Source of the DNA: Oceanococcus sp964629015
GTDB taxonomy: Bacteria > Pseudomonadota > Gammaproteobacteria > Nevskiales > Oceanococcaceae
NCBI GenBank assembly: GCA_964629015.1
Contig: CAZVMN010000001.1
Location: 186,001 to 250,000, forward strand
Reading direction: 5' to 3'
Length of the DNA stretch: 64,000 bases
Shown: positions 48,524-57,284 of the stretch, one piece after another
Layout of the letters: each line of letters starts with the position of its first letter
Position numbering within the stretch: the stretch's first letter is position 1
Program-made: the position numbers and the translations under genes
The notes under the pieces: model-generated
The model's database searches: none
Told to the model about the DNA's origin: nothing
What the model saw: only the letters and a program-made list of their open reading frames with translations

Positions 48524-49087
48524 TTAGATCTTGCCGACGAGGTCCAGCGACGGGGTCAGCGTTTCAGCGCCTTCCTTCCACTTGGCCGGGCACACTTCGC
48601 CGGGATGCTCGGCAACGTACTTGGCCGCTTTGACTTTGCGCAGCAGTTCGGTGGCGTCACGACCAATGCCGTTGTCGTGAATTTCACACAGCTTGATCTG
48701 ACCTTCCGGGTTGATCACGAAGGTGCCGCGCAGCGCGATGCCTTCTTCTTCGATCATCACGTCGAAATTGCGCGTCAGGGCTCCCGTGGGATCACCCACC
48801 AGCGGGTATTTGACCTTACCGATCGCGGCCGACGTGTCGTGCCACGCTTTGTGAGCAAAGTGGGTGTCGGTGGACACGCCGTAGATTTCAACGCCCAACG
48901 CTTTGAAAGCGTCGTAGTTGTCAGCCAGATCTTCCAGTTCGGTCGGGCAGACAAAGGTGAAGTCGGCCGGATAGAAGACCACCACGGACCATTGGCCACG
49001 CAGGGTTTGATCGGTCACTTCCACGAAATCGCCGTTCTGAAAGGCGGTGGCTTTGAACGGTTTGACTTCGGTATTGATGAGGGACAT
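48524..49087 (-). CDS. ahpC: peroxiredoxin AhpC
   Basis: The 187-residue typical 2-Cys peroxiredoxin has the peroxidatic Cys47 in FVCPTEL and the resolving cysteine in EVCPAKW near residue 166. It reduces hydrogen peroxide, alkyl peroxides and peroxynitrite and is recycled by AhpF. The ATG is preceded by AGGAG (in the reverse sense CTCCT at 49098-49102 region). A good promoter lies about 45 nt upstream. Length is exactly that of the enterobacterial protein. Confidence 0.98.
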   Translation of the reverse strand: MSLINTEVKPFKATAFQNGDFVEVTDQTLRGQWSVVVFYPADFTFVCPTELEDLADNYDAFKALGVEIYGVSTDTHFAHKAWHDTSAAIGKVKYPLVGDPTGALTRNFDVMIEEEGIALRGTFVINPEGQIKLCEIHDNGIGRDATELLRKVKAAKYVAEHPGEVCPAKWKEGAETLTPSLDLVGKI

Positions 49088-49129
49088 CGAAATGCTCCTT
49101 TGATTAGCGAAATTTAATGAACGAGAAAC

Positions 49130-49158
49130 AGTATACGAACCCGCTTTACATAGGTGAA
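49130..49158 (-). promoter_or_regulatory. predicted promoter of ahpC
   Basis: On the minus strand TTCACC (49153-49158) and TATACT (49130-49135) are separated by 17 nt. The AT-rich sequence just upstream could hold an OxyR site, but the match to the ATAG/CTAT pattern is too weak to call. Confidence 0.6.
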
Positions 49159-49268
49159 ATTTTATTTTTTGATCGGCTGATTAGTTTTAAACAATCGATC
49201 GGCGGGAACTTTAATAGCATGCACTATCCAAAGCTTGGCTACCCACGCCACCTGCGGAGATCACACGA

Positions 49269-49694
49269 ATGAGACGCTTCACCCTGGCTTTGGTTGCAGT
49301 TGGCATCGTCGGTTGCGCAACCCGCGGCGAACCTCCTCGCGATACTCAACGCGCTGAAGGCCCGGATCCAAGGCAAGGTGAACAGGTTGATCGCGTGTGC
49401 TTCGCGCGCACCATCGATGGTTTCAGCCATGCCACAGCCAACAGCGTGATCATCAGCAAAAGCCCAAACCAGCAATATCGGGTCGAAACTTTCGGGCAGT
49501 GCTTCGACCTCGATCGTGCACACACCTTGCGGTTAGACAGCTTTGGCAGCTGCTTGAGCCCCGGCGACAAGATCCTCGCCTACCCCTTTGCGCCGACCCG
49601 CGCCGACAGCCAAGTCATTCCCTGCCCCATCAAAGCCATCTACCAATGGACCGCGCATCCCGACAAGGATATGGCTGCCGAAAACACAGATTGA
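49269..49694 (+). CDS. DUF6491 family lipoprotein
   Basis: The 141-residue protein has a lipoprotein signal (MRRFTLALVAVGIVGCA) with lipobox GIVGC, so the mature protein starts at Cys16. The mature part has a Cys-containing domain with CFARTIDGFSHA and VIPCPIKAIYQWT, similar to DUF6491 proteins of gammaproteobacteria, whose function is unknown. It is a single gene between the ahpC promoter and a convergent DUF1643 gene. Confidence 0.78.
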   Translation: MRRFTLALVAVGIVGCATRGEPPRDTQRAEGPDPRQGEQVDRVCFARTIDGFSHATANSVIISKSPNQQYRVETFGQCFDLDRAHTLRLDSFGSCLSPGDKILAYPFAPTRADSQVIPCPIKAIYQWTAHPDKDMAAENTD

Positions 49695-49731
49695 CGTAAA
49701 ATAGCGGCGTAATCGCCGACGTTCGCAAAAT

Positions 49732-50232
49732 TTACAGCGGTTGCGGCAATGCCGAGTAGGGCTGATACAAGGGATGAACCGGCTCACCGACCTGCGACAA
49801 CTTGAAGGCGTGCAGCGCAATCCCCGCGCTTTTCAGCAAATCCATCACGTGTTGGCCTCGATCACCAAGTCGTCCGTGGTTGCCCCAAGCAGCGACCGCC
49901 AGATCAGCGCTGCGTGCGGCCTCTAAAATGGCCGCATCGTTGTCCTCCCCAACTGGGTCGTCGCACAGATACAAGCCTTTCGGATCTGTACTGCGCAAGG
50001 CAAAGATATTCACCACATCCAGCCGGTCATACCCCCACATGCGAGCGCGTCGACAACAGCGCTCCACCGTCGGGTCATTTTTGAATTCATCTGCAGTCGA
50101 TGGATTGAGCATGATCATGCACAAGCGACGCGCGGGCTCGCCCTCGCCCCAAATGCGCCACAGCCGATATCGGTAGGCACCACAGGCAGAAAAGCGCGCC
50201 TCGCTGTGGCGCCAGGGTTCCAGTAATGACAT
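49732..50232 (-). CDS. DUF1643 domain protein
   Basis: The 166-residue soluble protein carries the DUF1643 signature MIMLNPSTADEFKNDPTVERC (residues about 38-58, the first 20 quoted elsewhere as MLNPSTAD...NDPT) and AWGNHGRLGDRG. The family occurs widely in bacteria and phages with no established function. Context gives no hint: it is divergent from the acyl-CoA-binding protein gene and convergent with the lipoprotein gene. Confidence 0.82.
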   Translation of the reverse strand: MSLLEPWRHSEARFSACGAYRYRLWRIWGEGEPARRLCMIMLNPSTADEFKNDPTVERCCRRARMWGYDRLDVVNIFALRSTDPKGLYLCDDPVGEDNDAAILEAARSADLAVAAWGNHGRLGDRGQHVMDLLKSAGIALHAFKLSQVGEPVHPLYQPYSALPQPL

Positions 50233-50345
50233 TGCGTGTCAGGGATGTAAATTCGGGGCAAAGTGTACCTGCGGAGCAGGGATGACCGCTTTGAGCGGCG
50301 CTGGTATTCTGCCGGTTACTCTGACATTGACTGACTGGAGACACC

Positions 50346-50624
50346 ATGTCCGATCTGAAAGCCGAATTCGAAGCCGCTGTGGCCAAGGTGCAGTCCGCAC
50401 CAGCCGACGGTCCGTTCAAACCGTCCAACGACATGAAATTGAAGATGTATGGGCTGTTCAATCAAGCCACCAAAGGCGATGTCAGCGGCAAGCGCCCGGG
50501 CATGCTCGACATGGTCGGTCGCATGAAATATGACGCCTGGGCCAAATTCAAAGGCACCAGTCAGGAGTCCGCGATGCAGCAGTACGTCGACGAAATTCAA
50601 GCTGTCGCTTCGCAGTTCGAATGA
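50346..50624 (+). CDS. acyl-CoA-binding protein (ACBP)
   Basis: The 92-residue protein is a complete ACBP four-helix domain. It has the ligand-binding segment MKLKMYGLFNQATKGDVSG (19 residues, about 30-48), then KYDAWAKFKGTSQESAMQQY, with the conserved Tyr and Lys residues that hold the CoA. ACBP buffers long-chain acyl-CoA in the cytoplasm and is uncommon in bacteria. Its last codons overlap the start of an alpha/beta-hydrolase gene by 4 nt, so the two products are probably made together, which suggests an acyl ester or thioester substrate for the hydrolase. Confidence 0.93.
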   Translation: MSDLKAEFEAAVAKVQSAPADGPFKPSNDMKLKMYGLFNQATKGDVSGKRPGMLDMVGRMKYDAWAKFKGTSQESAMQQYVDEIQAVASQFE

Positions 50625-51496
50625 GCCAGGTCCTGGCGTTTCCCGACCGCATTCGCACCGCATCCGATGCGGATGTGCGCTATTGCGATTACGAGGGATA
50701 TCGGCTGGCCTACGAGGAACACGGTGCACCGGCCGCGCCGCCGGTGTTTCTGATTCACGGCATCCTGCTGGATTCCGCCTGCAACCGTGATCTGGCACTG
50801 ACCCTGGCCAAACGTGGCTATCGCGTGATCTTGCTGGATTTGCTCGGTCACGGTCGCAGTGACAAACCCGGCCACGCCAAAGAACTGCGCGTCGATTTTT
50901 TCGCCGAGCAGCTGCGCACCCTGATGGACCACCTGGGTGTGGAAAAAGCCATCATCGGCGGCGTCTCACTGGGCGCGATTACCAGCCTGACCTTCGCAAC
51001 GCACTACCCCAAGCGCGTCAAAGCGTTGTTTTTGGAAATGCCAGTGATGGAGCGCGCCACGCCCGCCGCCGCGCTGATGCTGGTTCCGGTCCTGGCCATG
51101 GTGCGCTATGCCGCGCCGATTCCGCGACTGCTGGCCCGCAGCGTGAGAAAGCTGCCGCGTCCACGCAGCAATCTGGTCCAGATTCTGTATAACGGCGTGA
51201 CACAGGAACCGGAAGACATCGCCAGCATCATCCACGGGGTCCTGGTCGGGCCGGTGGTGCCGCCACGCCGCGAGCGGCGCAAACTCGACATGCCCGCCAT
51301 GATCATTGCTCACGGCGGCGACTGGCTTCACAACATCGAAGATGCCCAGGTCCTACAACACGAACTGCCCAATGCGCAGTTGCATATTGCCCGCTCGGTG
51401 CTGGAGTTGCGCACCAAACCCCAACGCCTGATGCCCAAAATTCTGGCATTTCTGGAACAAACCGAGCCACCAGCTGTGGCTGGGCGCGGCAACTAA
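50621..51496 (+). CDS. alpha/beta-hydrolase coupled to ACBP
   Basis: The 291-residue protein has oxyanion segment FLIHGILLDSACN, strand-turn DLLGHGRSDKPG, nucleophile elbow GGVSLGAI (Ser about 113, in a GxSxG motif) and a likely catalytic His near the C-terminus. It has no signal peptide. The family includes esterases, haloalkane and thioester hydrolases, and the substrate cannot be read from sequence. The ATG overlaps the ACBP stop. Its end overlaps sbcB by 4 nt on the other strand. Confidence 0.82.
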   Translation: MSQVLAFPDRIRTASDADVRYCDYEGYRLAYEEHGAPAAPPVFLIHGILLDSACNRDLALTLAKRGYRVILLDLLGHGRSDKPGHAKELRVDFFAEQLRTLMDHLGVEKAIIGGVSLGAITSLTFATHYPKRVKALFLEMPVMERATPAAALMLVPVLAMVRYAAPIPRLLARSVRKLPRPRSNLVQILYNGVTQEPEDIASIIHGVLVGPVVPPRRERRKLDMPAMIIAHGGDWLHNIEDAQVLQHELPNAQLHIARSVLELRTKPQRLMPKILAFLEQTEPPAVAGRGN

Positions 51497-52920
51497 AGGG
51501 AAGCCTGCACCTGCTGCCCCCATGCCCTGAGCGCCTCGATAATCGGCAGCTGCTCAGGCGTCGCTTGGATCTGGTCGAGCAGGCTGAAGTAGCTGCTCAG
51601 ATCCAATCCCCCGTCAGCCGCGAATTCCAACCGACGGCTTAGAAAACGCGACCATTCGTCGCGCTCAGGCTCGTTCAGCGAATCCGGGTAATGCCGGGCC
51701 CGATAGCGGAACAACAGTTCATGCAGGCGACGATCTTCGAACGGCAGATCCAGACCGACAAAGTCTTCAGCGTCGGTCGTCAGTACCTGCTCGCACAAGC
51801 GCCGATCCGCAGCACTGACAAAACCGCCATACAAGTTCTGCTCCGGATCGTTGATCGCATCGAACTCATTGTCGGCGAAGACTTCGGCCAACACCGGCGC
51901 CAAATCCGCCAAGCGCTGATGCAGTAACTTCCAATGCTGGCGACACTGGTCGAGATCCAGACTCAGCCGTTCCGCCTGAGCTGCGCTCAGTGTTTTGACC
52001 GGCGCCAGCACCGGGCAGCGATTCACGTGCACGGCCTTGATCGCCGCGCGCTCCACATCGTCCGGCAGATCGGCACGCGGGGTGAAGATACGCTCAGCCA
52101 GATCCTGGGCCGAAAGATCCAGCCAGGACGATGGATCAGCACGCAAATCGCACACCAGTACCGCATTTTTGTTGCGCGGATGGGCAATCAGCGGCATCAC
52201 CAACGACAGACAACCCAGTTCGGCCGGAAAACGCGACGACACATGCACCACAGGTTCATGCGTGTTGAGATTGAGCATCGCGCGCGCGCTGTTTTTGTCG
52301 CGGTTGTCCACCACGAAATCGTAAAGGCGAGGCTGCTTCTCCCGGATCAAGCGGGCCAGCGCGATGGTGGCATGCACATCGGACAGCGCATCGTGCGCCC
52401 GTGCCTGCTCCAGATGATTTGCGGCAGCCAGATCTTCCAGACGGAAACTGGGCGCACCATCGGGGCGGCGCGGCCACTCGATACCCTCCGGACGCAGCGC
52501 GTAGGTCAGGCGCACCATGTCGATGATGTCCCAGCGCGAGCAGCCGTTCTGCCACTCGCGGGCATAGGGATCGTAGAAATTCCGCCATGCCGTGTGCCGG
52601 GTCAGTTCGTCATCAAAACGCAGGCTGTTGTAACCAACCCCGCAGGTGCCCGGCCGCCCCAACTGCTCAAGCACGCGGCGAATAAACTCAGGCTCCGGAC
52701 AACCGCGCGCTTCGGCCTCTTGCGGCGTGATACCTGTGATCAGGCAGGCTTGAGGGTGCGGGAGACAGTCCAGCGTCGGCTGGCAGTACTCCATGACCTC
52801 CTGTTCGACGACGTTCAAATCCAGATCGGTGCGAATGCCCGCAAATTGCGAGGGGCGATCAAACCGGGGATCGGCCCCGAAGGTTTCGTAGTCGTGCCAG
52901 AAATAGGTTGCAGCAGTCAT
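51493..52920 (-). CDS. sbcB: exodeoxyribonuclease I
   Basis: The 475-residue protein is ExoI, the 3'-5' single-strand exonuclease of recombination and mismatch repair. The N-terminal DEDDh nuclease has the first acidic pair in FWHDYETFGADP and the final His/Asp motif in AHDALSDVHATIALARLI. The SH3-like and C-terminal helical domains follow (VHVNRCPVLAPV, QNLYGGFVSAADRRL). Length matches E. coli SbcB. It is divergent from the polyphosphate:AMP phosphotransferase gene with a 58-nt gap. Confidence 0.96.
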   Translation of the reverse strand: MTAATYFWHDYETFGADPRFDRPSQFAGIRTDLDLNVVEQEVMEYCQPTLDCLPHPQACLITGITPQEAEARGCPEPEFIRRVLEQLGRPGTCGVGYNSLRFDDELTRHTAWRNFYDPYAREWQNGCSRWDIIDMVRLTYALRPEGIEWPRRPDGAPSFRLEDLAAANHLEQARAHDALSDVHATIALARLIREKQPRLYDFVVDNRDKNSARAMLNLNTHEPVVHVSSRFPAELGCLSLVMPLIAHPRNKNAVLVCDLRADPSSWLDLSAQDLAERIFTPRADLPDDVERAAIKAVHVNRCPVLAPVKTLSAAQAERLSLDLDQCRQHWKLLHQRLADLAPVLAEVFADNEFDAINDPEQNLYGGFVSAADRRLCEQVLTTDAEDFVGLDLPFEDRRLHELLFRYRARHYPDSLNEPERDEWSRFLSRRLEFAADGGLDLSSYFSLLDQIQATPEQLPIIEALRAWGQQVQASL

Positions 52921-52978
52921 CGGTCGGCATCAGCAAATCCAGCGCTCAGCTTACACGCAGGCCTGCTATGGTTGGATT

Positions 52979-54457
52979 GTGAGCGATCAGACCATAGCCC
53001 TGACGATTCCACCTGCGCGACGCGCCAAACTTGGAAAGGCCGAATACAAGCAGCGGGTTGCCGCCGTGCGAGCGAAACTGCTGCGCTTGCAGTTCCAGCT
53101 TCGCGACGCGGACTTTCCGGTTCTGCTGGTATTCGGAGGGGTCGACGGCGGGGGCAAGCACGAAACCATCAATTTGCTCAACGAGTGGCTGGATCCGCGC
53201 TACCTCAAGACCATGGCGTACAACGCGCCCAGCACCGAAGAACAGCTGCGCCCGCGAATGTGGCGCTACTGGCGTGATCTGCCGGTGCGCGGTCAGATCG
53301 GCCTGGTGCTATCGGGTTGGTACACCCAACCGCTGCTCGACTTTGTTCATCACCGCAGCGATGCGCAGCGCTTCCACCAGCAGCTTGAGCAGGTTCAGCA
53401 GTTCGAACAGACGCTGGCCGACGATGGCGCCGTCATCCTCAAATTCTGGATGCACCTGTCCGCCGAACAGCAACAGCGGCGACTGCACAAGCTGGCCGAA
53501 AATCCATTGACGATCTGGCAAATCAAACCGCAGGATTGGAAACATCTGCATTTGTATCAACGCTTTATCGACGCCTCGCGGCAGCTTCTGGAGGCCACTC
53601 ACGGTGCGCATGCCCCCTGGCAGGTGATTGATGGCAGCCAGGCCCGCGAGTGCCACCTTGAGGTCGCCGAATGTCTGGCCCAGCGCCTGCAGCAGGCCCT
53701 TGAGCAGCAGCGTCCCGCGCCAAAGCGGCGCTGTTTTCGCCCAACCCGCAAACGCCAGCTCAGCCACACCGACCTGAGCTTAGCGATGAGCAAAACCGAG
53801 TATCAGGACCGGCTCAAGAAAGCCCAGAGTCAGCTGCTGCGACTGCAGCAGATGGCCCTGTACACGCAACAGTCCACAATCATTGTGTTCGAAGGCTGGG
53901 ATGCCGCGGGCAAAGGCGGCGCCATACGCCGTCTGGTGCAGCCATTGGATGCCCGCCAGTACCGCCTGATTCCGGTTGCCGCACCAAACGATGAAGAGCG
54001 GGCACGGCATTATCTGTGGCGATTCTGGCAACATCTGCCGCGTGCCGGGCATCTCTGTGTGTTCGACCGAAGCTGGTACGGTCGAGTCCTGGTTGAACGC
54101 GTTGAAGGGTTTGCCGCGCCCCACGAATGGCAACGCGCCTACCAGGAGATCAATCAGTTTGAGCATGCGGTGGTTGAATCCGGCGTGCGTCTGATCAAGT
54201 TTTGGCTGCACATCAGCGACAACGAACAGCTGGCCCGCTTCAAAGCCCGCCAGGCCGATCCGCTCAAAAGCTGGAAACTCACCGACGAAGACTGGCGCAA
54301 CCGCGATCAGCGCGCCGCTTACAGCCAGGCGGTGGAGGACATGCTGGCGCGCACCAGCAGCGCCCAGGCTCCGTGGGTCGTGGTCGCCGCCAATGACAAA
54401 ATGCACGCGCGGGTGCACGTGATCGAAAGCGTGTGCCAACACATGCTGCGTTACTGA
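52979..54457 (+). CDS. pap: polyphosphate:AMP phosphotransferase (two fused PPK2 domains)
   Basis: The 492-residue protein contains two PPK2 domains. The N-terminal domain has GGVDGGGKHET at the Walker A site but SGWYTQPLL where DRSWYGR is expected, so its Walker B/lid residues are degenerate. The C-terminal domain has intact EGWDAAGKGGAIRR, FDRSWYGRVLVERVEGF and the expected lid. This matches PAP of Acinetobacter and Pseudomonas, which makes ADP from AMP and polyphosphate with the C-terminal domain active. The start is GTG at 52979. It stands just ahead of the FAH gene (27 nt). Confidence 0.93.
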   Translation: MSDQTIALTIPPARRAKLGKAEYKQRVAAVRAKLLRLQFQLRDADFPVLLVFGGVDGGGKHETINLLNEWLDPRYLKTMAYNAPSTEEQLRPRMWRYWRDLPVRGQIGLVLSGWYTQPLLDFVHHRSDAQRFHQQLEQVQQFEQTLADDGAVILKFWMHLSAEQQQRRLHKLAENPLTIWQIKPQDWKHLHLYQRFIDASRQLLEATHGAHAPWQVIDGSQARECHLEVAECLAQRLQQALEQQRPAPKRRCFRPTRKRQLSHTDLSLAMSKTEYQDRLKKAQSQLLRLQQMALYTQQSTIIVFEGWDAAGKGGAIRRLVQPLDARQYRLIPVAAPNDEERARHYLWRFWQHLPRAGHLCVFDRSWYGRVLVERVEGFAAPHEWQRAYQEINQFEHAVVESGVRLIKFWLHISDNEQLARFKARQADPLKSWKLTDEDWRNRDQRAAYSQAVEDMLARTSSAQAPWVVVAANDKMHARVHVIESVCQHMLRY

Positions 54458-54484
54458 CGCCGACGCGCGAGGTAAGATGCGGCC

Positions 54485-55144
54485 ATGCATTATCAACTGC
54501 GCAATGCCGACGGCAGTCATTCGATCTGGACCCCCGGAAAAGTTGTCTGTGTCGCGAAAAACTACGCCGACCATGCCGCCGAAATGGCATCGACGGTGCC
54601 CACGCAGCCGACATTTTTCGTCAAGCCGAACACCGCCCTGTGCGATTTTGCCGGCCCGCTGGTGTTTCCCACCGACCGCGGCGCTGTGCATCATGAAATC
54701 GAACTCGGTCTGGTCATCGGACAACGATTGAGCCGCGCCGACAGAATTCCTCAGAACGCTATCGCCGCCTATGTCCTGGCGCTTGATCTGACCCTGCGCG
54801 ACCTGCAAACCACCCTGCGCAAGCAGGGTTATCCATGGGATGCGAGCAAAGGTTTTGCCAACGCCTGTCCGGTGACGCCGCTGCTTACCGACGACGTGAT
54901 TGCGGATCCACAATCGACCGATATCGGCTTCACGGTGAATGGCGAGTTACGCCAAACCGGCAACACGCGCGACATGGTCTACCCGATCTCGCGCCTACTC
55001 GCCGACGCCGCATCGATCTTCGTGCTGGAACCTGGTGACATCCTGCTCACCGGCACGCCCGTTGGTGTCGGCCCCTTGCGCGCCGGTGACCAATTCGAGG
55101 GTCGGGTCAACACACAACGCTTCGCCGGCCAGGTGGCTGCGTGA
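54485..55144 (+). CDS. fumarylacetoacetate hydrolase (FAH) family protein
   Basis: The 219-residue protein has the FAH fold: KNYADHAAEM near the start, metal-ligand glutamates in VHHEIELGLVIG, aspartate in ALDLTLRDLQ, the catalytic KGFANACPVTPL region and TGTPVGVGPL at the end. Short single-domain members (YcgM/FAHD1-like) act as acylpyruvate hydrolases or oxaloacetate decarboxylases, so this is the best guess. Its stop overlaps the next small gene (GTGA), starting a coupled run of four genes. Confidence 0.9.
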   Translation: MHYQLRNADGSHSIWTPGKVVCVAKNYADHAAEMASTVPTQPTFFVKPNTALCDFAGPLVFPTDRGAVHHEIELGLVIGQRLSRADRIPQNAIAAYVLALDLTLRDLQTTLRKQGYPWDASKGFANACPVTPLLTDDVIADPQSTDIGFTVNGELRQTGNTRDMVYPISRLLADAASIFVLEPGDILLTGTPVGVGPLRAGDQFEGRVNTQRFAGQVAA

Positions 55145-55347
55145 CATCACCAGACTGTCATGGCTGCGTGTTGGAATATGACGCCGAGCGCGGCTATGGA
55201 CGCATCCGCGACAACAATGACGTGGAGTACTTTGTGCATTATCGCGACGTAATCGAAGGCGTTACCCTCAAGATCAACGACAAAGTGCGCTTCCAAGGGA
55301 TCTTGCATCGCAAAGGCAACATCGCTCGCCAGGTGAGCCGGGCATGA
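55141..55347 (+). CDS. small cold-shock-domain-like protein
   Basis: The 68-residue protein resembles a cold-shock domain: an RNP1-like GYGRIRD and RNP2-like EYFVHYRDV, then a basic stretch (HRKGNIARQV). It differs from classical CspA proteins in lacking KGFGFI and in having an N-terminal Cys pair (CHGC). The start is GTG at 55141, inside the FAH stop, and its end overlaps moaB by 4 nt, so it is probably translated only with its neighbours. RNA or ssDNA binding is inferred; the target is unknown. Confidence 0.75.
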   Translation: MTSPDCHGCVLEYDAERGYGRIRDNNDVEYFVHYRDVIEGVTLKINDKVRFQGILHRKGNIARQVSRA

Positions 55348-55850
55348 GCACATTACGACTGGCTGTGCTCACCGTGTCGGACAGCCGCGACATGGACAGC
55401 GACAAATCCGGAGCCTGGCTGGCCCAAGCGCTTCAGGATCAAGGGCACCTGCTTGCCGCGCGCCAGATCGTGCCGGACGACAAATACATGATTCGCGCCC
55501 AGCTTTCGGCTTGGATTGCCGACCCCGAGGTCGACGGGGTACTGGTTACCGGTGGAACCGGCATTACTGGGCGCGACGTCACACCCGAGGCGGTTGAACC
55601 TCTGCTGGATAAAACCCTGGACGGCTTCGGCGAGTTGTTTCGTCAGCTCTCCTTCGCGGACATCGGGGCATCGACCCTTCAATCGCGCGCGCTGGGCGGC
55701 GTCGCCAACGGCACCCTGGTGTTCTGTCTGCCTGGGTCCAGCGGTGCGGTTCGCCTCGGCTGGGAACAGATTCTGCAGCCGCAACTCGACATTCGAACCA
55801 CACCGTGCAATTTCGCCATGCTTATCCCCCGACTGAAAGAACGCGCATGA
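55344..55850 (+). CDS. moaB: molybdenum cofactor biosynthesis protein MoaB
   Basis: The 168-residue protein starts LRLAVLTVSDSRDMDSDKSG (20 residues) and has GVLVTGGTGITGRDVTPEAV and FCLPGSSGAVRLGWEQIL, the MoaB/MogA signatures. It adenylylates or processes molybdopterin, with MogA usually doing so in E. coli and MoaB acting as a paralogue. It is isolated from other moa genes in this window. The ATG overlaps the CSD-like gene and the stop overlaps pyk (ATGATG), so the four genes 54485-57271 are tightly coupled. Confidence 0.93.
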   Translation: MSTLRLAVLTVSDSRDMDSDKSGAWLAQALQDQGHLLAARQIVPDDKYMIRAQLSAWIADPEVDGVLVTGGTGITGRDVTPEAVEPLLDKTLDGFGELFRQLSFADIGASTLQSRALGGVANGTLVFCLPGSSGAVRLGWEQILQPQLDIRTTPCNFAMLIPRLKERA

Positions 55851-57271
55851 TGCGTCAGACCAAAATTGTGGCCACCCTGGGCCCCGCCACGGACTCACCC
55901 AAAGCGCTGCGCGCCTTGGTTCATGCCGGCGTTGACGTGGTGCGGTTAAATTTCTCTCATGGCAGCGCCGCCGACCACGCAGCTCGAGTTGCCGCCGTGC
56001 GCGAGGCCGCTGCCGCGGAAAAGCGAGACGTGGGCATTCTCGCCGACCTGCAGGGCCCCAAGATTCGCATCGAATGTTTCGCTGACGGGCCCATCCAGCT
56101 TGAAAACGGCGAGACCTTCACTCTCGACACCGCGCACCCGGCCGATGCCGGCAATGCTCAAATCGTTGGGGTGAGTTACCAGAGCCTGCCCAAAGACGTC
56201 CGCCCCGGCGATGTGCTGTTGCTCAATGACGGCCTGCTGCGCCTGGAAGTCCGTCGCATCAAGGGCACCGCGGTCGAGTGCGAAGTCGAGCAGGGCGGCG
56301 AGCTATCCAACCGCAAAGGCCTCAACAAGCTCGGCGGCGGTTTGTCTGCCGCCGCATTAACGGAAAAGGACCGGGCCGACATCAAAACGGCTGTGGAGTT
56401 GGGCGTGGACTTTTTAGCCGTGTCCTTCCCGCGCTCCGGCGATGACATGAAAAAGGCGCGCTGGCTAGCCGAGGCGGCCGGCGGACAACCGCAGCTCGTG
56501 GCTAAGATCGAGCGCGCCGAAGCGGTCGATAATCTGGCTGAAATCATGCGCGAGTCCGATGTAGTGATGGTGGCGCGCGGGGATTTGGGCGTAGAGATCG
56601 GTGAACCGGCGCTGCCCGGCGTGCAGAAGACCATCATTACCGAAGCCCGCGAAAGCAACCGCTTGGTGATTACCGCGACCCAGATGATGGAGTCGATGAT
56701 CGTCAATCCCATCCCGACCCGGGCCGAAGTGCTGGATGTAGCCAATGCCGTGATGGATGGCACCGATGCGGTGATGCTGTCGGCGGAAACGGCGGCTGGT
56801 AAGCATCCGGTGGCGGCAGTCGAAGCCATGGCGCGCATTTGCGTGGGCGCCGAGCGTTTCGATCCGCCCAACCGATCACTCAAGGCGCTGGATAAACACT
56901 TTCAGCGTATCGATGAAGCCATCGCCATGAGCGCGGTCTACGCCGCACGCCATACCCGTGCTCAAGCATTGATCGCACTCACAGAGTCCGGCATGACAGC
57001 GGTTTGGATGTCACGCATGGACACCCGCATTCCGATCTTCGCGCTGACTCAGCACGAATCGACCCGACGACGCATGGCGTTGGCGCGCGGTGTCTATCCC
57101 ATCGAGTTCGTGCCCTCCAACCTGGACGGCGTCACAGCCAGCCGGGAAGCCACCCAGTGCTTGCTCAAGCTTGGTCTGATCGGACGTGGCGACCGCGTGT
57201 TGGTGACCAAGGGCGATTTTTCTGGGCCGGGCGGCACCAACTCCATGAAGGTTCTGCACGCCGGCGACTGA
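55847..57271 (+). CDS. pyk: pyruvate kinase
   Basis: The 474-residue enzyme converts phosphoenolpyruvate and ADP to pyruvate and ATP. It has the start RQTKIVATLGPATD, FSHGSAADH, catalytic-lysine segment VAKIERAEAVDN, metal-binding MVARGDLGVEIGE and the allosteric C-terminal domain. Length fits bacterial PykA/PykF. Two ATG codons in tandem (55847, 55850) overlap the moaB stop, so translation is probably coupled to it. A perfect palindrome and a promoter for etf-QO follow. Confidence 0.96.
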   Translation: MMRQTKIVATLGPATDSPKALRALVHAGVDVVRLNFSHGSAADHAARVAAVREAAAAEKRDVGILADLQGPKIRIECFADGPIQLENGETFTLDTAHPADAGNAQIVGVSYQSLPKDVRPGDVLLLNDGLLRLEVRRIKGTAVECEVEQGGELSNRKGLNKLGGGLSAAALTEKDRADIKTAVELGVDFLAVSFPRSGDDMKKARWLAEAAGGQPQLVAKIERAEAVDNLAEIMRESDVVMVARGDLGVEIGEPALPGVQKTIITEARESNRLVITATQMMESMIVNPIPTRAEVLDVANAVMDGTDAVMLSAETAAGKHPVAAVEAMARICVGAERFDPPNRSLKALDKHFQRIDEAIAMSAVYAARHTRAQALIALTESGMTAVWMSRMDTRIPIFALTQHESTRRRMALARGVYPIEFVPSNLDGVTASREATQCLLKLGLIGRGDRVLVTKGDFSGPGGTNSMKVLHAGD

Positions 57272-57284
57272 ACCGCATAGTGCA

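Noticed and set aside
49171..49205. Possible OxyR site upstream of ahpC
   Set aside because: GATCGG, TTAGTTTTAA and ATCGATCGG give only a loose match to the ATAG/CTAT spaced pattern; too weak to list.
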